Assembly: GCA_052143655.1 (NCBI GenBank)
Contig: JBKQSL010000143.1
Coordinates: forward strand, 1 to 11,643
Direction: 5' to 3'
Source: CAVSUR01 sp052143655
Lineage (GTDB): Bacteria; Actinomycetota; Actinomycetes; Streptosporangiales; Streptosporangiaceae
DNA: 11,643 nucleotides
The number at the start of each line of letters is the position of its first letter. The stretch's first letter is position 1. The notes under the pieces are model-generated. The model made no database searches, was not told the DNA's origin, and was given only the letters and a program-made list of their open reading frames with translations. Below, piece by piece: positions 11,590 through 11,643 of this stretch. The position numbers and the translations under genes are program-made.

Positions 11590-11643
11590 CAGGCTGCCCG
11601 GCATCCGGCTCGCCCGGCGCTGGCCCCAGACGGCCCGACTGGG

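Overview
The window comes from a very high-GC genome whose coding regions show almost exclusive G/C third positions, GTG as well as ATG starts, and protein families typical of Actinomycetota: an AfsR/SARP-type regulator with an ATPase-TPR body, a PaaX-family regulator, a VC0807-family membrane protein and a tRNA-Met/rpmG pair. I read it as a filamentous or related high-GC actinobacterium. I cannot name the genus from sequence alone.

Layout, left to right. 1-179: a cluster of strong hairpins behind a leftward gene. 180-1238 (-): a secreted six-repeat HAF-type protein. 1391-4726 (-): a giant regulator with AAA/NB-ARC-type ATPase, helical repeats, an Ala/Pro-rich linker and a SARP (winged helix plus BTAD) module at the C-terminus, the reverse of AfsR. 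4727-4933: divergent control region. 4934-6439 (+): a glutamate 5-kinase-like protein with two large insertions. 6436-7746 (-): a divergent glutamate-5-semialdehyde dehydrogenase-like protein, convergent with the kinase so that both stop codons share one CTAG. 7862-8707 (-): a VC0807-family membrane protein. 8708-8755: a short AT-richer divergent promoter region with inverted repeats. 8756-9589 (+): a PaaX-family regulator. 9770-10615 (+): a class I methyltransferase. 10609-11181: about 570 bp without a convincing gene, packed with tandem repeats and palindromes. 11182-11255 (+): tRNA-Met(CAT). 11361-11393: terminator-like hairpin with T-run. 11425-11589 (+): rpmG (ribosomal protein L33, zinc-binding form).

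How the parts may work together. The kinase and dehydrogenase catalyse consecutive steps (glutamate to glutamyl-5-phosphate to glutamate-5-semialdehyde/P5C) if they keep ProB/ProA activity. They are convergent rather than in an operon, and both depart from the usual enzymes, so they may be a specialised paralogous pair or a variant proline route. The SARP regulator is divergent from the kinase and could control it (inference). The right edge looks like core genome: in many actinobacteria a tRNA and rpmG lie upstream of the secE-nusG-rplK region, which would be expected just past the window. The most unusual material is the altered ProB/ProA pair, the inverted-architecture SARP regulator, and the palindrome-rich gap before tRNA-Met.
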